Source: B69-G16 sp964501905 (GTDB lineage Archaea > Thermoproteota > Thermoprotei > Thermofilales > B69-G16). Taken from it: 35,614 nucleotides of DNA. Below, piece by piece: positions 15,695-23,096 of the stretch. Made by a program: the position numbers and the translations under genes. The notes under the pieces were generated by a model. The model was not told the origin of the DNA and did not search any database. It worked only from the letters and a program-made list of their open reading frames with translations. The stretch is from NCBI GenBank assembly GCA_964501905.1, contig CAZCTW010000015.1, forward strand, positions 1 to 35,614, in the 5' to 3' direction. The first letter of the stretch is position 1; each line of letters opens with the position of its first letter.

Positions 15695-16498
15695 ATGAAC
15701 ATCCCCGGCAAAGCTATCCGGTTGGGCAGGATATTTAGGCGGAGTAGCGGAAGGACTGTTATAATAGCGCTGGATCATGGAAGAAGGAGAGGTCCTATAA
15801 AAGGCTTAGAAGACTTTAGGAAAACCGTTGAGAAGCTAATCGAGGCGGACATAGATTCTTTTATGATAACACCGGCTATGCTGGAGAAAAACTACGACCT
15901 CTTCGCGGGTAGAGTATCGGTTATAGCTAGAATCGACGGTACGGGGAGCGTACGAGGGCCGGATGAAACCGACGATAGGCTTATCTCAAGCGTCTACCGC
16001 GCTTTAAAACTAGGGGCAGATGCGGTCTCAGTTATGGTTTGGATAGGCAGCGAGCATGAAGCCGATAACTTAGAAAAACTAGCAATTATCGCAGAGGACT
16101 GCTTCGAAAACGGAGTTCCTCTTTTAGCTGAGGTTATACCTTCTCCTCCCTACTTAAAGGATAAGTATTCTTGGGAAAACGTGGCTTACGGATCTCGAAT
16201 AGCGGCGGAATTAGGCGCAGACATAATAAAGACCTTCTATACAGGCAGCGTAGAAAGCTTTAAAATAGTAGTAGAGAGCGTTCCAGCGCCTATAGTTGTC
16301 CTCGGAGGCCCGAAGAAGGAGAGCCTAGAAGAATTCCTGAAAATAGTCTACGACTCTGTGAAAGCGGGAGGTAGGGGGGTAGCCATAGGTAGAAACGTAT
16401 TCCAGCATCCGAATCCAGTTGGAGTAGCTAATGCGTTGGCTGCAATAATCCACTCGGGAGCTAGCGTAGAAGAAGCTTTAGAAACCGTAAAGGGTTAA
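15695..16498 (+). CDS. DhnA-type class I aldolase
   Basis: A 267-residue TIM-barrel aldolase of the DhnA/archaeal FBP aldolase/LsrF family. It has IALDHGRRRGP (D27, H28), a phosphate-site-like VVLGGPKK, and the Schiff-base segment GADIIKTFYTG with K179. Characterised members cleave fructose-1,6-bisphosphate, make the aromatic precursor ADH, or act on phospho-AI-2. Its place after an FGGY kinase and an isomerase suggests a retro-aldol cleavage of a ketose phosphate, giving DHAP and an aldehyde, rather than the general glycolytic role. It begins immediately after the cyclophilin-like gene's stop. The gene ends one base before the stop of a convergent zinc-ribbon ORF. Confidence 0.85.
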   Translation: MNIPGKAIRLGRIFRRSSGRTVIIALDHGRRRGPIKGLEDFRKTVEKLIEADIDSFMITPAMLEKNYDLFAGRVSVIARIDGTGSVRGPDETDDRLISSVYRALKLGADAVSVMVWIGSEHEADNLEKLAIIAEDCFENGVPLLAEVIPSPPYLKDKYSWENVAYGSRIAAELGADIIKTFYTGSVESFKIVVESVPAPIVVLGGPKKESLEEFLKIVYDSVKAGGRGVAIGRNVFQHPNPVGVANALAAIIHSGASVEEALETVKG

Positions 16499-16499
16499 C

Positions 16500-16664
16500 T
16501 TACACCATGAACTCATATCCGCAGTTTGGACATTTAACGTAGGTGCACCCTAGAGATGCCCTGTAGCATCCACTACAGGCGAAAGCCCTGGAGTAGGATA
16601 CGCTGAATTTACTCCCGCACTTTGGGCAGGAAACTAGGTCCTTCCCCCCTTTAATCCTCATCAT
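16500..16664 (-). CDS. Small zinc-ribbon protein
   Basis: A 54-residue protein with six cysteines in two knuckle-like groups: SCPKCGSKF and ACSGC in the first half, then GCTYVKCPNCGYEF in the second. That is enough for a treble-clef or double zinc ribbon. Two ATGs lead the frame (16664 and 16661). It lies convergent to the aldolase with a 1-base gap and divergent from the protease gene. I do not recognise a named family. Such peptides in archaea often bind RNA or metals, or act as transcription or maturation factors, but no role can be assigned here. Confidence 0.7.
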   Translation of the reverse strand: MMRIKGGKDLVSCPKCGSKFSVSYSRAFACSGCYRASLGCTYVKCPNCGYEFMV

Positions 16665-16722
16665 TTTTTGACTAAATGGCTAACAATATAAACGTTTAGC
16701 TTTTTAAAATCTCGGTGAGAGA

Positions 16723-17610
16723 GTGTACGCTGATGTTTTTTACATGATATTTTGGATGCTGCTGCTGTTGATGTTCATATCGCCTCAGCTACAGTTTAGG
16801 CAGTTGAAGCACGCCAGGCTAAGCCTTATAAAGAAGATGGAGGAGAAGTACGGGTTCCGAGTAATCACGATGATACATAGGCAAGAGAAGATAAGCTTTC
16901 TGGGAGTACCAGTTTACAGGTTTATTGACATAGAGGATTCAGAAGAGGTGGTGAGGGCTATACGCTCGACGCCCCCTGAGAAGCCTATAGCCTTAATCCT
17001 GCATACCCCCGGCGGGCTCGTCTTGGCAGCTACACAGATAGCTGAGGCTTTGAAAAGGCATAAAGGCAGGAAGATAGTCATGATCCCTCACTACGCTATG
17101 TCTGGAGGCACTTTGATAGCTCTAGCCGCGGATGAGATATGGATGGATTACAACGCCGTTTTAGGTCCTCTAGATCCACAACTTATGTCTCCTAGAGGCG
17201 TCTCCCTGCCAGCTCCTTCAATTTTGAAAGCCGTTGAAGCTAAAGGAGCGCAAAATGTTTCCGATGAAATTTTAATTTTAGCCGATATGGCTTCTAAAGC
17301 GTTGAAGCAGATACAAGATATAATCGTCAACTTGGTTAAAGATAGACTGGGAGAGGAAAAAGCTAAAGAACTTGCAAAGATCTTGACTGAGGGCAAGTGG
17401 ACCCATGACTATCCGATCACAGCTGAGAAAGCTTTAGAAATGGGGTTGCCCGTTAAAATAGGCATTCCAGAGGAAGTCTATGCTCTGCTAGAACTCTACC
17501 CGCAGACTCTACAAGCCAGGCCTGGCATCGAGTACATACCCTACCCGTACCATCCTGTCCCCCGCCGGGAACTTGAGAGAAGATACGGTCTAGCCCAAGA
17601 GCTCCTTTAG
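16723..17610 (+). CDS. Membrane-anchored ClpP-like serine protease (SDH/SppA-like family)
   Basis: The 295-residue product begins with one membrane helix (FYMIFWMLLLLMFI, ~6-20) and then a cytosolic or extracytosolic ClpP/crotonase-like domain. Typical blocks are IALILHTPGGLVLAATQIAE, which sets the oxyanion strand, and HYAMSGGTLIALAADEIWMD, with nucleophile S127. A later HDYPITAEKALEMGLPV probably carries the general-base Lys. These are the features of the archaeal serine-dehydrogenase-proteinase-like (SDH/DUF114) family. The start is a GTG at 16723, and ATG 16744 would remove part of the helix. It overlaps the convergent 99-residue ORF by 21 bases. Substrate unknown; membrane-protein turnover is likely by family analogy. 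Confidence 0.82.
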   Translation: MYADVFYMIFWMLLLLMFISPQLQFRQLKHARLSLIKKMEEKYGFRVITMIHRQEKISFLGVPVYRFIDIEDSEEVVRAIRSTPPEKPIALILHTPGGLVLAATQIAEALKRHKGRKIVMIPHYAMSGGTLIALAADEIWMDYNAVLGPLDPQLMSPRGVSLPAPSILKAVEAKGAQNVSDEILILADMASKALKQIQDIIVNLVKDRLGEEKAKELAKILTEGKWTHDYPITAEKALEMGLPVKIGIPEEVYALLELYPQTLQARPGIEYIPYPYHPVPRRELERRYGLAQELL

Positions 17611-17889
17611 AAATTCGCTCGACACCTCCAAGAAGGTCGTGTCATCTTCCGATACTAAATAAATTCCTACTTTTTCAAGTTCTTTCCAGAGATTTTTCTT
17701 TTCTATTTCACCTAGAACATCGCTCAATTTTGAAAAATTCTCGGTGGGCTCAAAGAAGCGGTATAGGGCTCTAACTTCAATCCTTATCTTGTCCTGACCT
17801 GTAATTTCCAGTATCGAAAGTATTCGACGGCCTTGAACCTCAAGGTATCTTTTAAAGGCGTTTAAGAGAGACCCTACCGCTTCCTCCAC
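17590..17889 (-). CDS. Hypothetical protein, 99 aa
   Basis: The frame starts at a GTG and encodes MEEAVGSLLNAFKRYLEVQG, then a mixed alpha/beta protein with GQDKIRIEVRALYRFFE and an acidic C-terminus (FLEVSSEFLKELLG). No family is recognised. It follows the UxaE-like gene by 21 bases in the same direction and overlaps the 3' end of the protease gene by 21 bases. The amino-acid pattern (amphipathic helices, sparse cysteines) and codon use look like a real cytoplasmic protein. Confidence 0.55.
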   Translation of the reverse strand: MEEAVGSLLNAFKRYLEVQGRRILSILEITGQDKIRIEVRALYRFFEPTENFSKLSDVLGEIEKKNLWKELEKVGIYLVSEDDTTFLEVSSEFLKELLG

Positions 17890-17910
17890 GCGCCGCCCCG
17901 CCAGTGAGGA

Positions 17911-19395
17911 TTAAAGCTGTTTTATCCATGCCAAGGCTTTGACTACGTTATTTTCAAATTTTAAGCCGTCAATTAGACGGAGAGTCAAAGCTTCTACCTC
18001 CTTATCGTACCTCTCCCTGAATTCGCGATCTTCCCCGTAGAGCTCTACAATAGCCTCTCTCAAGTACCTTTTACCGCTGGAATCTCTTAAACTTAGAGCT
18101 ACGAAGGAGTAGTACCTGAAGAAATCGGCTCTTGGATCTCTCTTCTCTCTAGCTCCACTCTCCACTTCGTCTTCGTAGCGCTCTAGCTGTATTTTCAGCT
18201 CGGGGGATGCAAGCACTCCGTCTTCCTCAATTTCTTTCTTTAGGAAATTGTAAACGTCGTCGAATATGCGTTCATAGAGATCTCTCTCCCTAGACCCCTT
18301 AGGGTACGATGCTAAAAGCTCGAATAAGAGCTCGATGTAAACTCCCGAGATTTTATACTTTAGCTTTCCTCCAGTAGCCCTAAGCAGGGCTTCGTAAGTT
18401 CCTAAGCCTTTGCCGCTGTAGGGCGAGGATCCGCTCCCGGAGTGTATAGAGAGTAGCGCTCCGAAAGATCTGGCTATAGCGGCTAGCCTATCGACTCTTT
18501 CTTCTAACGCTTTTAAATCTCCAGTATAGTCTTTTCTCTTCTCGAAGCCTATGTTGGGCGCTATAAAGTCGGGCTTTACTCCAAGCTCCCATAACTCTCT
18601 CAGGTAGAAGAGCATGTCCTTACACTCGGTTAAAACCGGGGTTTCGTCGAAAGCTATCTCTATTCCATAGGGCTTAGACATTTTAGATTCTATGTAGTCG
18701 CAGATGATCTTGGTTACTCTCAAACTCTCGCCATATTTCAAGGCTAATCTCATCACTTCCTCCGGGACGAAGGAATACTTGTAAGGTATTCCGGATTCGC
18801 CGATGTAGACAAAGGATTTGCCCACGTACCGTTTGAGAATATCTCCGGCTTTATCGCCAAATTTCTCGCGGAACAGGGGCTCTAACTCTCCCTTTGGCTT
18901 TTCATCAGCGGAGTAGTCTATGAGAAAGCAGGTGTCAATTGTATAGAAATTTACGTAGCCAGTCGAGACAGCTTCGTCTATTTCCGCTTTTATATAATTT
19001 AGGGATTCCTCTAGCTCCTTCTCGCTCATCCTGTACTCTGTTTTAACTCCAGAAATCCTCTTTACGGCTTCGGCCGCTGAAGGCGCTACAGTGAGATGGT
19101 CTGCCTCGATTTCGATCAATAGCTTCTTCCTGATTGAGGCTTCGGCGGCCATAGTCATATACTTCTTTATGGAAGTTCCCGTATGTCCCCGAATTACCTC
19201 GTACTCTCCGGGAGGAGCTTCTATAACCCACTCGGGCGCTGTTTCTCTACCGAATGATAGCATTAAGCCTCCGGCAACATTCCTCTTTTCAAACGCTCTT
19301 AAAATACCCGTTAGCAGAATTTCCGGGATTCTAATGCCTATAGCTGGATGGGCTATTGGTCCTATATACCGGGGGCCGAATATAGCCGTCGACAT
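17911..19395 (-). CDS. uxaE: UxaE-family epimerase (tagaturonate/fructuronate epimerase candidate)
   Basis: A 494-residue protein whose central blocks match my memory of the Thermotoga UxaE family. They are IEADHLTVAPS, VNFYTIDTCFLIDYS, IEIAFDETPV, DYTGDLKALEERVDRLAAIA and LLSIHSGSG. UxaE interconverts D-tagaturonate and D-fructuronate with a divalent metal. The segment I expected to hold a His (FHVKTAG in UxaE) reads LKYKISG here, so a metal or substrate site may be altered and specificity may differ. It is divergent from rnhB with a 58-base spacer and starts at an ATG. If active, it would take the product of the IolO-like enzyme onwards. The family call is firm in fold, less so in reaction. 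Confidence 0.65.
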   Translation of the reverse strand: MSTAIFGPRYIGPIAHPAIGIRIPEILLTGILRAFEKRNVAGGLMLSFGRETAPEWVIEAPPGEYEVIRGHTGTSIKKYMTMAAEASIRKKLLIEIEADHLTVAPSAAEAVKRISGVKTEYRMSEKELEESLNYIKAEIDEAVSTGYVNFYTIDTCFLIDYSADEKPKGELEPLFREKFGDKAGDILKRYVGKSFVYIGESGIPYKYSFVPEEVMRLALKYGESLRVTKIICDYIESKMSKPYGIEIAFDETPVLTECKDMLFYLRELWELGVKPDFIAPNIGFEKRKDYTGDLKALEERVDRLAAIARSFGALLSIHSGSGSSPYSGKGLGTYEALLRATGGKLKYKISGVYIELLFELLASYPKGSRERDLYERIFDDVYNFLKKEIEEDGVLASPELKIQLERYEDEVESGAREKRDPRADFFRYYSFVALSLRDSSGKRYLREAIVELYGEDREFRERYDKEVEALTLRLIDGLKFENNVVKALAWIKQL

Positions 19396-19453
19396 CAGAG
19401 ATTTAATGCGTTACTCCTTTATAAAGCATTGACTGTTAGGTTATTGAGAGTAA

Positions 19454-20116
19454 ATGAGGATAGCCGGAGTAGATGAGGCGGGGCGGGGCCCCGCTCTGGG
19501 ACCGATGGTTATAGCGTGTGTAGTAGTACGCGAGGAGAAGCTTAAAGCGCTAGAAAAAGCGGGGGTTAGGGATTCTAAAATTCTCACTGGAAGGCGTCGT
19601 AGACACCTAGCTGAGGTTATAGCTAGAACTGCAGAAGAAGTTGTTTTTAGAATAGTCTCTCCGGAGGAGATAGATAAAGCTGTTGAAGGGGTAACGTATA
19701 GAAACCTTAACTACCTCGAGGCTGGGCTGTCGGCCCAGCTCATAGACAATTTTAAAACTCCCGTCGATTTAGTTTACATAGACTCCCCTGACCCTAAGCC
19801 GGAACGCTACGCCCTCTTAATACAGAATATGCTGAAAAAGCGAAAAGTTAAGATTATAGCGGAGAACGATGCCGACAAGAAATACACTGTGGTCGCCGCG
19901 GCTTCCATAATAGCTAAGGTTAAGAGGGATAGTTTGATAGAGGAGATAGCTAGGGAATACGGGGATATAGGCTCGGGCTACCCTGGAGATTGGAGGACCG
20001 TGAAGTTTCTAGAAGATTGGATTAGAGAGAAGGGAGAACCTCCCCCCTTTGCTAGGAAAAGCTGGAAAACTGTTAAAAAAATAGTTGAAAAATATAGGTC
20101 TAGGCGTATAATCTAG
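19454..20116 (+). CDS. rnhB: Ribonuclease HII
   Basis: A 220-residue RNase HII. It starts MRIAGVDEAGRGPALGPMVI, holding the catalytic DEAGRG acid residues (D7, E8), continues with VYIDSPDPKPERY, which supplies a further Asp, and has NDADKKYTVVAAASIIAKV, the conserved C-terminal catalytic Asp region. It removes ribonucleotides and RNA primers from DNA. Length and motifs are those of archaeal type 2 enzymes. The ATG at 19454 is unambiguous. It overlaps the convergent 108-residue ORF by 17 bases. Confidence 0.96.
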   Translation: MRIAGVDEAGRGPALGPMVIACVVVREEKLKALEKAGVRDSKILTGRRRRHLAEVIARTAEEVVFRIVSPEEIDKAVEGVTYRNLNYLEAGLSAQLIDNFKTPVDLVYIDSPDPKPERYALLIQNMLKKRKVKIIAENDADKKYTVVAAASIIAKVKRDSLIEEIAREYGDIGSGYPGDWRTVKFLEDWIREKGEPPPFARKSWKTVKKIVEKYRSRRII

Positions 20117-20426
20117 TTTCCGCCCGTGTTTTCTCGTTTAGATAGATTTTTCTCTCAGCATAGTAGTCTCTCACCGCTCGCTCGACTAACTTTTTGAGAG
20201 CCGAAGGATCTCTCCTCTTAAGCTCCAGTATCTTTCTCTCTAGTTCCGGACATCTAGCCGCTCCTTGAACGCCGAGCGCTTTTGAAAGCCTTCGATCTAG
20301 GTAGTGGATTAGCGGGTGGTTTTCTCCTTCCCGCTCGACTTTAAAGGTCTCCGCGGGATCTCCCATAGAGTCGAGTGTTTGGAGTATTAGAACTCCCAGC
20401 AGTTCCCATACGACTAAATTGCTCAT
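20100..20426 (-). CDS. Hypothetical helical protein, 108 aa
   Basis: The product starts MSNLVVWELLGVLILQTLDS. It is largely helical, with a short hydrophobic N-terminus and a basic C-terminus (AVRDYYAERKIYLNEKTRAE). No family is recognised. It lies 39 bases downstream of rdgB in the same direction and convergent with rnhB. Good codon structure and the ATG support a real gene. Two Cys-poor amphipathic helices in its middle (HYLDRRLSKALGVQG, CPELERKILELKRRDPSALK) suggest a small helical bundle. Confidence 0.55.
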   Translation of the reverse strand: MSNLVVWELLGVLILQTLDSMGDPAETFKVEREGENHPLIHYLDRRLSKALGVQGAARCPELERKILELKRRDPSALKKLVERAVRDYYAERKIYLNEKTRAETRLYA

Positions 20427-20465
20427 GATTTCTCAGTACCCAGTATACTGGGCTTAAATTTAAAA

Positions 20466-21023
20466 TTACCTCAAGTTTTCGATTATCCATTCGCCCATTT
20501 TTCTAAGAGCTTTCCCCCTATGAGAGTAGGCATTTTTCTCCCCTACGCTCATCTCGGCGAACGTTCTATTGCAACCATCTGGTATGAATATCGGATCAAA
20601 GCCGAAACCCCTCTCTCCCCGCTTTTCTTCAGTTATAACTCCATCCGTTCTCCCCTCGAAAACTTCTACCCTCCCGTTAGGCGTTTTGAGAGCAACTACG
20701 GCTAGAAAATAGGCTCTCCTATCCTCTATTCCGTCTAAGAGTTTTAGAATACCCTCGCACCCCAAAGTTTTATACACGTAGGAGGAGTAAGGGCCCGGAA
20801 AACCCTTTAAAGCTTTTATAAAAAGCCCCGCGTCCTCTACGAAGAAAGGCGCGTTTTCAAATCGAATATTTGACAGCGCGTGAAGGGCTATTTCTTTCAA
20901 CTCGTCGCTCTGTATTTCCATCTTCTCGACTTCGAGCATTTCAACCTCTATGCCGTATCGGGATAGTGCCATTCTAGCCTCCTTAAGCTTCCCCTTATTT
21001 CTAGTCGCGAAGTATACCCTCAA
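20466..21023 (-). CDS. rdgB: XTP/dITP diphosphatase (HAM1/RdgB family)
   Basis: A 185-residue nucleoside triphosphate pyrophosphatase that clears deaminated purine nucleotides (ITP, XTP, dITP) to monophosphates. It begins RVYFATRNKGKLKEARMAL, the family's T-x-N-x-x-K motif. It continues with FVEDAGLFIKAL, which holds the metal-binding acidic pair, GFPGPYSSYV, GFGFDPIFIP and FAEMSVGEKNAYSHRGKAL, all signatures. The start is a TTG at 21023 with GGAGGGGGAGG just upstream, a very strong Shine-Dalgarno. A structured GC-rich element lies 38 bases before the start. Confidence 0.95.
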   Translation of the reverse strand: MRVYFATRNKGKLKEARMALSRYGIEVEMLEVEKMEIQSDELKEIALHALSNIRFENAPFFVEDAGLFIKALKGFPGPYSSYVYKTLGCEGILKLLDGIEDRRAYFLAVVALKTPNGRVEVFEGRTDGVITEEKRGERGFGFDPIFIPDGCNRTFAEMSVGEKNAYSHRGKALRKMGEWIIENLR

Positions 21024-21060
21024 ACCCTCCCCCTCCAGAAAAAATAGAAGTACCTTGACT

Positions 21061-21150
21061 CTCCCGCCGGGGAGCGGGACTTCGGGTCCTCATAGTCCTC
21101 CGCATGGGCGGGTGACCTTGACCCGGCCCGCATACCCCCGGTTTCGGGGT
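21061..21150 (-). ncRNA. Compact GC-rich multi-hairpin element upstream of rdgB
   Basis: Four stems pack into 90 bases. CTCCC/GGGAG lies at 21061-21065 with 21070-21074. GCG-GGACT pairs with AGTCC-CGC (21074-21081 with 21094-21103, two bases bulged). GGG-CGGGT pairs with ACCCG-CCC (21106-21113 with 21121-21129, one base bulged). CCCCG/CGGGG lies at 21136-21140 with 21145-21149. On the minus strand it is followed by a T6 run (21040-21045) and preceded by an AT-rich, TATA-like stretch, so I favour minus-strand transcription. It is not a tRNA, 5S, SRP or RNase P RNA by the conserved motifs I know. It may be a small RNA or the rdgB leader. The rest of the gap (21151-21463) is AT-rich with one possible sRNA. 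Confidence 0.45.
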
Positions 21151-21321
21151 CGCGTATTATTCGTCGATAGACGTATATTAATCTATCTTTATTTTGTTAA
21201 AGACCATTAAAACTAAAGAAATATCATGTAACCCTTGGTCTCATTAAAATGTGTTTTGCCCGAAAAAAGAGGACGCGAGTTAAATAAATTAGCCACAGTT
21301 AGGTAATCTACTCGGAGATGA

Positions 21322-21376
21322 TGCGCGATGATTGAACTAAGGCTTGATCCGTGATCAAGGCCGCCGCTTATGAGCG
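21322..21376 (+). ncRNA. Possible C/D box sRNA
   Basis: Degenerate boxes appear in order: C-like ATGATTG (21328-21334), D'-like TTGA (21344-21347), C'-like GTGATCA (21351-21357, one mismatch from the consensus) and D-like ATGA (21370-21373). The short flanks GCGC and GCGT can pair. Spacing between boxes (about 9-12 bases) suits archaeal 2'-O-methylation guides, with guide segments AACTAAGGC and AGGCCGCCGCTT. None of the boxes is perfect, so this is a weak candidate. It lies in a 440-base intergenic stretch. Confidence 0.25.
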
Positions 21377-21463
21377 TGGATCCCTCTAGGAACCAAAGCT
21401 TTAAGCTTAATTACAGGAAATTTCAGGTTATTATAGGAAAGGTGTTGCAAGAGTAGTGAGAAT

Positions 21464-21802
21464 TTGAGCCTCCCGCCCGAGAGAAAAAAGCGATACGCTC
21501 TGCTCTTCCTATTAGCGGCTTTAAATGACGCAATCGATATTCTCGAAATCCTTAATCCCTTCCTCGAACTCCTGTTAGATCTATTCACAGCAGCTCTCAT
21601 AACATTCCTACTAGGCGAGCTAGATCCCATAGTCTTCTTAGTGACGGTTCTCGATGTCGTCCCCTTCGTCGACTTAGCTCCGATATGGTCCGGCTATATA
21701 TACTACAGATACTACAAGGAGACTCAAGCGGCTAAACCAAAGCTTAAATTGAAAAAGTTTAGGCTTCCAAAACCCGGTGAGGAGCTTGAAGAAATATACT
21801 AA
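21464..21802 (+). CDS. Small membrane protein, unknown function
   Basis: A 112-residue protein with two hydrophobic stretches: a helix-rich one around residues 15-50 (LFLLAALNDAIDIL, LLLDLFTAALITFLL) and a second, DPIVFLVTVLDVVPFVDLAP. A basic C-terminal tail ends in GEELEEIY. The acidic residues inside the membrane segments (NDAID, DVVPFVD) are notable. The likely start is TTG 21464. Its 3' end overlaps the next gene by 26 bases, so the two are probably coexpressed and may form a complex. Function not recognised. Confidence 0.65.
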   Translation: MSLPPERKKRYALLFLLAALNDAIDILEILNPFLELLLDLFTAALITFLLGELDPIVFLVTVLDVVPFVDLAPIWSGYIYYRYYKETQAAKPKLKLKKFRLPKPGEELEEIY

Positions 21803-23096
21803 ATACCTAGATTTGATCGCTTCTCTCATACTCTTCTCTCTCGGCTTCTCAGTATATATGGCGGCTTTAACCAGGACCTGGATGATGCCGGGGATCGACG
21901 GCCCTTACTATGTTGTTCAAGTAAATTACTTATTATCTCATGGTGTTTTAAAGTATCAGGATCCCCCGCTTGTTTTTTACGTGTTTTCTCTGTTTACGCT
22001 AGCTGTGGGCGACGCTTTCCTCGGAGTGAAAATAGGCGTTTCCCTTTTAACCGCTCTAGCTTCAATTCCCGTGTTCCTCCTATTCAAGAAACTCACAGAC
22101 TCTAGGATCACAGGAGTTACGGCCAGTTTAGCCTTTTTATTCGCGCCGCAGACTTTTAGACTCTTAGGAGATTTTATGAAAAATTCGAGTGGCTTATTGT
22201 GGCTTAACCTTTACCTCTACCTGCTCTACCTTTGCCTTGAGAAGGGAGGAGGAAAGAGGCAGGCGCTAGCCATACTCTCTTTGTTTTTGACCGCTTTAAC
22301 CCATATACTCGACTATGGAGTCGCTCTCCTCTACACTATTTTATTTGCCTTTCTCGCGCTGTTTCTACGTCTTAAAATAAGAAATATAGCTTTGCCCATT
22401 CTGGCGTCCGCGGCTTCTCTCGCCCTATTTTTCTCAATTCCAGCAGTAGTTGGGGGCGACGTGTTTAAAGGAGTTAGCTTTATAGTGGACCTGATAGAGC
22501 AAGACTACTCTAAAATGGGGCCTCTCAGGACTGAGTGGTTTATACTGTCTTGGTGCACAGCTATAGCGTTGATTCTCTACTCGGTGATGGCTTACTTGAG
22601 GGGAGAAAAGAAGAAGAGCACTGTATCCTCCGCCAGCGCCCTAGTTATGCTGGCTTTAAACCTGCCGTTTTTGCCGCGGAACTGGCTTTTTAGATTTCAG
22701 CTCATGACTCCCGTCCCTATGTCGCATGCGTTTGGCTTTGTAGCTGGCGGTTTTAAAGATAAGTGGCATGAAATTGCAGCGTTGCTCTTGGTGGCCGGGA
22801 TTATAGGAGTTTTGGCTCTTCCGGCTTTTTACTCGGTTAGACCAAGTATTCCAGAGGAAGCTTACATGGAGCTTAAATACGTGGTAGAGGACGTCCTACC
22901 CTCCCTAGACGGTGAGCATTGCCTGGTTGTCCCCAACGCTCGCATAGGGTACTGGGTTGAAACTTTGGGAGTAGAAGTCTACAAGAAGCCTCAGTGCATT
23001 TCACCGATTTTTATTCTAGAAATTAGAACTAGACACCCACATCTCAGAGGTAGGATAATATATAAAGGCAAATACGTAATGGCCATAGCGCCTTAA
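21777..23096 (+). CDS. Polytopic membrane glycosyltransferase-like protein (GT-C type)
   Basis: A 439-residue protein with about ten predicted membrane helices and a short C-terminal soluble domain (~360-439). The first loop carries MMPGIDGPYYVVQVNYL, whose acidic residue resembles the catalytic Asp after helix 1 in GT-C enzymes such as PMT, ArnT and AglB. A second loop has FMKNSSGLLW. GT-C enzymes transfer sugars from dolichol-linked donors to proteins or lipids on the outer face. That function is by analogy of topology and motif only. The GTG start overlaps the preceding small membrane protein. The end reads KGKYVMAIAP. Confidence 0.6.
   Translation: MRSLKKYTKYLDLIASLILFSLGFSVYMAALTRTWMMPGIDGPYYVVQVNYLLSHGVLKYQDPPLVFYVFSLFTLAVGDAFLGVKIGVSLLTALASIPVFLLFKKLTDSRITGVTASLAFLFAPQTFRLLGDFMKNSSGLLWLNLYLYLLYLCLEKGGGKRQALAILSLFLTALTHILDYGVALLYTILFAFLALFLRLKIRNIALPILASAASLALFFSIPAVVGGDVFKGVSFIVDLIEQDYSKMGPLRTEWFILSWCTAIALILYSVMAYLRGEKKKSTVSSASALVMLALNLPFLPRNWLFRFQLMTPVPMSHAFGFVAGGFKDKWHEIAALLLVAGIIGVLALPAFYSVRPSIPEEAYMELKYVVEDVLPSLDGEHCLVVPNARIGYWVETLGVEVYKKPQCISPIFILEIRTRHPHLRGRIIYKGKYVMAIAP

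Noticed and set aside
21061..21150. Hairpin cluster as a tRNA, 5S rRNA, SRP RNA or RNase P RNA.
   Set aside because: None of the conserved motifs of these RNAs is present on either strand (no T-loop TTCRA, no 5S loop-B sequence, no SRP or RNase P core motif).
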